NCBI GenBank assembly: GCA_946800325.1
Contig: OX326959.1
Location: 11,996,862-12,060,861 of the forward strand
Origin: Luzula sylvatica
Taxonomy: Eukaryota > Streptophyta > Magnoliopsida > Poales > Juncaceae
Direction of reading: 5' to 3'
DNA: 64,000 bases
Shown: positions 59,084 to 64,000 of the stretch, piece by piece
How positions within the stretch are numbered: the first letter of the stretch is position 1
How the letters are laid out: every line of letters starts with the position of its first letter
Translations under genes and position numbers: made by a program
Notes under the pieces: model-generated
Told to the model about the DNA's origin: nothing
Database searches by the model: none
What the model saw: the letters and a program-made list of their open reading frames with translations, nothing else

Positions 59084-59091
59084 TGTCAACA
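59011..59091 (+). tRNA. tRNA-Leu (anticodon AAG)
   Basis: A full cloverleaf can be drawn: acceptor stem gttgata with tgtcaac, D arm with ggccgagttggtctaag, anticodon stem CCAGA/TCTGG (59039-59043, 59051-59055) with loop ttaaggt and anticodon AAG at 59046-59048, a class II long variable arm, and the T arm with ggttcaaatcc (internal B box, 59070-59080). The discriminator is A. A T run at 59097-59103 should end pol III transcription. The CCA is not encoded. It reads CUU codons. Nuclear and apparently intact; no intron. Confidence 0.95.
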
Positions 59092-59103
59092 TATAATTTT
59101 TTT

Positions 59104-59583
59104 GCTCCTGATTATTCAAGTGGAGAGATATAATTAGGAAAAATTACTACTCTATTATAAAGATTATATTAGTAGTATACCCCCAATTAATTTTAGTACG
59201 ATTATAAATTATTTTTATAAAATTACTACTCTATTATTCTAAAGAAGATGATAAATCAAAGGGAAAAAATTGAGTCATGCAATGACGAGATTTAAGTCGT
59301 CAACAGTACTTGAAATAAAAAATATAAAAAATATTTTAAAATATATAGTGTACAAATTTAAAGATTTGAGCCTAGTTGGTAACCAAACTTAACCAGCTTT
59401 TATGAGAGTTCAGTTAATTAGTTATTAGGTTATTTAGTATTGGTCGAAATAGTTGAGCTAAATTTCTTCCGAGGTTTGTTGATAATCTACTTCAGATAAA
59501 ATATATTCTAAACTACGAATAATTTTATGCAATTTTATTTTCGCAAAAAAATTAAAATAGAAATTGTCGGAAATAGATCATCA
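59104..59583. other. Gene-free AT-rich DNA
   Basis: No gene or repeat boundary seen between the tRNA terminator and the hAT-like MITE. Confidence 0.5.
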
Positions 59584-59591
59584 ATTATCAC

Positions 59592-60146
59592 CATGGTTCT
59601 AAAAATCGATCTAGGCGCTAGGCGCTGTCCAAACGCCCAGGTCTGCCCGATTAGTGTCTGTCTAGGCTGAATTCCGCCTAAATACCGAATAATTCCGTCT
59701 AGGCCCAGCCATTTAAATTTATGTTTTTTTTTCACTTCTGTTTTTTAGTCCTACAACCCACTTTTTTTTAATGTTTAATTTATTTCTCTTTGTGCATTTT
59801 TTAGGCCCGCATCCCGCTCTAGGAGGATGGAAAATATTATGATACCAGTTAGAATGTGTTGATATGTCAGTAACTTTATTTTGTGGTTTATTTGGATTTG
59901 TGTTAATGTTATGTTGTAGATTTCATGTTATGATTTGTTTGGATGTTATCTAAAATAAAATTCATATACATTATTTTTAGTATACAAATTTGTACACAAA
60001 TTATAATATATAGAAATTAAAAAATACGACAAAAACTATGTAAAATTACAAATCCGTCAAAGAACCGATTAATCCCCGATAAATCCCTCTAGGCGCTAGA
60101 CGGTGTCCGTCCACCCGACTAACGCCTAGCGATTTCTGTGACATTG
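59592..60146. mobile_element. hAT-type MITE (555 bp)
   Basis: The ends are CATGGTTCTAAAAATCG and, read inward from the right, CAATGTCACAGAAATCG. The exact 8-bp TSD is attatcac (59584-59591 and 60147-60154). Both subterminal regions contain taggcgctag phrases. No coding region. Confidence 0.82.
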
Positions 60147-60154
60147 ATTATCAC

Positions 60155-60781
60155 GCATATCGCGCGAAATATATCACGAAAGATATTGCTGGCAAGAGAG
60201 ACACAATGAAGTATGTGGGTTCTCATTAAATTCTAGAACATGAGAAAATAAATTCGACTTATTATTATATCAGTACATTTGTCAGAAAAAATAATAAGCA
60301 AAATAATAAGAAGAATTTCAAATAGGTTGCAATTGCATGCTTATTTATTCAAAGGGACCACCATTATGAGACCTTTTTTAGTTTGCTTTTCTCTTGTTCA
60401 CGACATAATATGGTACCACAATAATAATGTTTGTCAATACATGAACATAATTATATGATCTTCGAAAGATTCGAATCGGGTTTAGGACCGTTTATTTCTT
60501 AGTTATTAAACACAAATAATAACCGAATTAACTTAGAAATTAGTGAAATAACCGCAATAAATAAGTGACAAGTTAGATCATATTTTTACACTTCAAAAAC
60601 CAAGTCTCTCTCTCACTCACTCACACACACACACACACACACACAAAACACACTATCGAATCATAGAATTCCTATCTTCAAAAGAAATCACCTCGAGAAA
60701 TTAATCATCATGATTATACATCATATTACATCATACAAATATATATAACCATAAAGACTTGTCAAAACCCTAGAAAAAACC
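60155..60781. other. Intergenic DNA with a CA microsatellite
   Basis: No gene. A (CA)n tract lies at about 60622-60644. It includes the 3' UTR side of the XRI1 gene; a ccctagaaaaaaccctaa phrase lies near 60768. Confidence 0.5.
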
Positions 60782-62891
60782 CTAACCCTTGGTATGCATA
60801 ATAGTGATGCTCCCCTTCCCGCCTTCGGTACGGATTTTCGTCCTGCCGACCACGGGCTTGCCCGAAAATGCTGACATGGCATGCGGGCCCAACTCGCAAT
60901 CCACTTTGTGCTTCAATTTTGATTTTGGGGGTGTGTGTATTTTTTGATTAATTTCGTTCAATGTAAGGTCTCCTTGGCCGCCACATGGCTTTATTAATGC
61001 AAATGGGTACACTATCGAGCTCGATAATTTCGATTGAGCGCTCATTAACATTTTCTTACCTAATAAATAAAATCGTTAATAATTAAAAATAATAAACTTT
61101 ATTATTTATACAAACCTTTGGTGAGTTTCGGGCAAGGATTAGGGTTTACTTGGACCATTCGAGGTTGAGTCTCGAATTGATTGTTGCATAATTCTTTGTG
61201 AAAAGAAAAGTATAAAATAGAAATATTAAAATAAAATAGAAATATTAAAATATGATAATTTTGAAAAATTGAAGGTCTTTTCTGTAAAAGGCTTGACTAG
61301 AAACTTACGAGAAGCATCGGAATGGTCAGAGGAATCTATTTGCATATTCCTGTAATTAAAAACATCATTATTATTTATTTTCTTTTTTAGTAAATAGGGG
61401 TATTTTTGAAAATAAAAGATTTATATACATTTTTTCTCCCGAGACATTATTATTATTCTCTCCTTCAACCAAGCATTCGTCCAACCATTCTTCAGATAAT
61501 TGATCCAATCCTTCAGAATTTAATGCACAATTCCCCTCTACAAATATATAATTGCAAAAATAAAATAAAATATATTAAAAATATTTCAAATTATTTGCAT
61601 TTATGAATTAAATAATTGAAAAGGGTTAATAAACCAGAGAAGTTGAAATTCCATTGTTCATTCCATTCTAAATGTTCGGAAAGCCCTTCGTCCATCAATT
61701 CAGAATCCATCACCTTCAAAATTTAACAAATTAATTAAAATGTATTATAATAAATAATAATATAAATAATTATAATTATAATTTTGTAAAAGTAATAAGA
61801 GACCTCATCGGTTTCCAAAGTGAATTGAAGCATTCTTCTTCTCTTTTGTTGCGAAGATTCCATCGAATCCACCATTATTTCCTCACTACTAGTCTTATCT
61901 AAATCCCCAAATTAATCGTATTAGAAAATGACAAAATTGCCCTTGTGAAATAGTAGAGGGAAATAAGTATATTGTACCGCATAAATAAGAAGATTGGTGA
62001 TCTAAATCTTCTAAAGCACAATCTTTAATTGGTGTTTGTTCATCAAACATGTGCAAAAGTTCACCTAAATTAGGATTTGGGATATCGAGCTGAATGAATC
62101 AAAATTTGAATTTGTAATTTTGCAAGTTTTGAAATTAAATTAACCAACCTAGCGAAGAATCTTGTTGCAGATTGTACTCCCCTTCTCTCCAATTCCATGT
62201 TTCACTGGTACAAAATTAAATTAAATTTCTATCATTTTAAGGGGATAAAATGTAATGTGGATGAAAAAAAAAGATTATTTTTTTATTTTTGTTGTTTTGT
62301 TGAAAAAATCAATAAATGATTGAAACAAAACCAAGTGTTTCAGAAAACAAAGATCTGAACAACAGTGAAGAACAAACTGTGGCAGGCAGTGTGATTATGC
62401 TAAAATACCCAAGACTAAGATAATATTTGTCTATTAGGTTAAAAAAGAACAATCCGTACAAAAAAGAATCAATGACCAAATTACAAAATTATAAAATTGT
62501 GAAGATAAAATGAGAATAGAAGAAGAAACCCATTTTGTATTTATACAATCAATTTGAGCACATGAATTATTTCGCTTTTTTTTTCCAGAAAAAAACCCAA
62601 AAATACAGTCAAATAAGACAACCCACGAACAAATTCAAGACTTTAATCCAATTTATAGAAATAGAAAGACAGAAAAGAGAAGAAGAAACCCTAATCTTAG
62701 CTACATTGGTACCAACAAAGTTCAATTATGAAGCAATTTGCAGTCTCGAAAACCCCAAAAAAAAAACTTTAATTTACTACAAACTAAATTTTAGAAAGTA
62801 CATATACATCTTAACGAAATTAAAAAGAGAAAAGAGAAAAGAGAAGAGAAAAAACCCACTTGCGATCTCGATTGGTACCTCCAAAATCCAT
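60782..62891 (-). CDS. XRI1: XRI1 homologue (X-ray induced 1), nine exons
   Basis: Exons on the minus strand are 62860-62891, 62149-62204, 61978-62064, 61804-61898, 61635-61713, 61429-61537, 61309-61349, 61116-61193 and 60782-61059. All introns begin GT and end AG, and the phases agree, giving 855 bases and 284 residues. The N-terminal part has TWNWREGEYNLQQDSS (short aromatic motif typical of XRI1), followed by an acidic middle with MDSELMDEGLSEHLEW and GLDQLSEEWLDECL. The C-terminus is FSGKPVVGRTKIRTEGGKGS with ITIMHTKG, which I recognise as the conserved XRI1 C-terminal block. Arabidopsis XRI1 is required for meiosis and responds to DNA double-strand breaks through ATM. Here the length (about 300 in Arabidopsis) and order agree. 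The smallest exons are 32, 41 and 56 bases. A CT-rich tract near 63010-63065 probably lies in the promoter or 5' UTR. No damage seen. Confidence 0.88.
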
Positions 62892-64000
62892 TTACTTTTG
62901 ACTTCCTCTTGAATCTTGAATCTAATCTAGTAAATGCTCTAAAAATCCATGAATAAACTTGATTTGATATCTGATTATGATACTACAGCAAAAGAGAGAG
63001 AGTGTCAGTGTTACAATATTTTCTCTCTCTCTCTCTCTTCTCTCTGTCTCACTCTCTCTCTTTGCTTGGAAAGGGACCGCACAAATGGCCATAAACAAAT
63101 ATTTATTGAATTGTGAGAATTTCCTGCTAATTAATGACTTCAAACAAAGATAACTAGATTAGCAGTTAATGCTGATTTTATTCGGATATAACCCTGTACT
63201 CTGTAAATTTCTATCCAGTATAAGGTGACTTATGTACTGCTTGCATGAGCAATTGAGCAAGAATCTTGGAAGGGCAAATATGTAATATTTTGAAATGTTT
63301 AGTACAATGAAGGAAATATGATTGGAAGGTAGTTATTAATTGGTTTACATGCTAAATGTGCCCACATTGTACACCACATTTTACTCAAATTGTACACCAT
63401 TGAGATATTTACGATGTCATGATAAATTACATCACACTAAATTTTTTAATTTAACCAACTCAAATGACTTAATTCGAATGATTTTAATGTGTCAACGCAT
63501 ACAATATAAATTTAATAAATCAAATTCAGTCTATCGTGTTATATTTGCATATAATGTGTGTTTTTATTATGTTAATTTCAATCATATTTAATTAGATTCA
63601 TTAACACATCTACATAAACTAACTTAACCTACACTTCTACATATTTCATGTTATATTTTATACATCAAAATTAATTATTTTTTTATATTTCATTGAAATG
63701 TTATTAGTATTTTATTTTATAAATGATAAGATTTAGTATACTTTTTATTACATTATTTAATTTATCTGTTCATCAAATTTACATGTCATACATACATAAT
63801 AAAATATGTTATATATAGTTAGATCATAATAGATAGTAGATTTTTTTCATATTAATTATTGGGATCGACTAATGCATTTGATGAGTATACTTCAAATACA
63901 TGTCATTAATAGAAACACGACATGTGACAGTGTGCACTTAAAGTTCACAAATTTTGGTCAAAATTAAAAAAAATCAAGTGTCACGTGTTGCTCTCATATT
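62892..64000. other. Upstream region of XRI1 and gene-free DNA
   Basis: A (CT)n tract at about 63020-63062 (GA-rich in the gene direction) is likely part of the XRI1 promoter or leader. Beyond 63180 the sequence is AT-rich with no domain in any frame and no clear repeat. Confidence 0.5.

Noticed and set aside
62535..62912. A plus-strand 125-codon gene overlapping XRI1
   Set aside because: It lies in the first XRI1 intron and exon in antisense, is Lys/Thr-rich from AT-rich DNA, and has no domain.

Overview
The window is plant nuclear DNA, most likely from a eudicot with a repeat-rich, AT-rich genome. The evidence is spliced plant gene families (a type-C response regulator, a UBP1/UBP2-type deubiquitinase, an XRI1 homologue and a RING-HC protein), a nuclear tRNA-Leu, and many plant transposon classes with intact target-site duplications (TSDs). 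I cannot name the species.

Layout. 0-3.2 kb: tail of an LTR retrotransposon and two head-to-head LTRs. 3.5-13.4 kb: a large inverted duplication carrying two convergent copies of a small response-regulator gene. Its right arm has been split by three clean DNA-transposon insertions (hAT, CACTA, hAT), and its spacer holds a LINE fragment broken by a solo Copia LTR. 14.5-31.2 kb: one minus-strand LINE split in its endonuclease by a Copia element. That Copia is itself split by a CACTA element, by a solo LTR (which holds another CACTA element) and by a second solo LTR, giving four nested levels, each with a TSD. 31.3-33.6 kb: a second LINE ORF1 remnant fused to a repeat, and an unclassified coding-like remnant. 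34.4-39.6 kb: a nearly complete FAR1/Jittery-type Mutator element flanked by a direct repeat of about 510 bp. 39.8-41.7 kb: a 5'-truncated LINE. 42.9-46.2 kb: a complete UBP1/UBP2-like gene. 47.5-49.0 kb: a foldback element with a 9-bp TSD and a double-hairpin interior. 49-55.9 kb: gene-free AT-rich DNA with a likely Helitron and small elements. 56.0-56.7 kb: an intronless RING-HC gene. 59.0 kb: tRNA-Leu(AAG). 59.6-60.1 kb: a hAT-like MITE. 60.8-62.9 kb: a nine-exon XRI1 homologue on the minus strand. The remainder is AT-rich intergenic DNA.

The host genes show no functional cluster: phosphorelay signalling, ubiquitin removal, ubiquitin ligation and the DNA-damage/meiosis factor XRI1 are simply neighbours. 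The strongest unusual signals are the convergent response-regulator palindrome, two solo LTRs that each carry an array of a different short palindrome, the foldback element with two tandem hairpins, and the long direct repeat flanking the FAR1-type element. All TSDs and exon joins were read by eye; identities were not computed.
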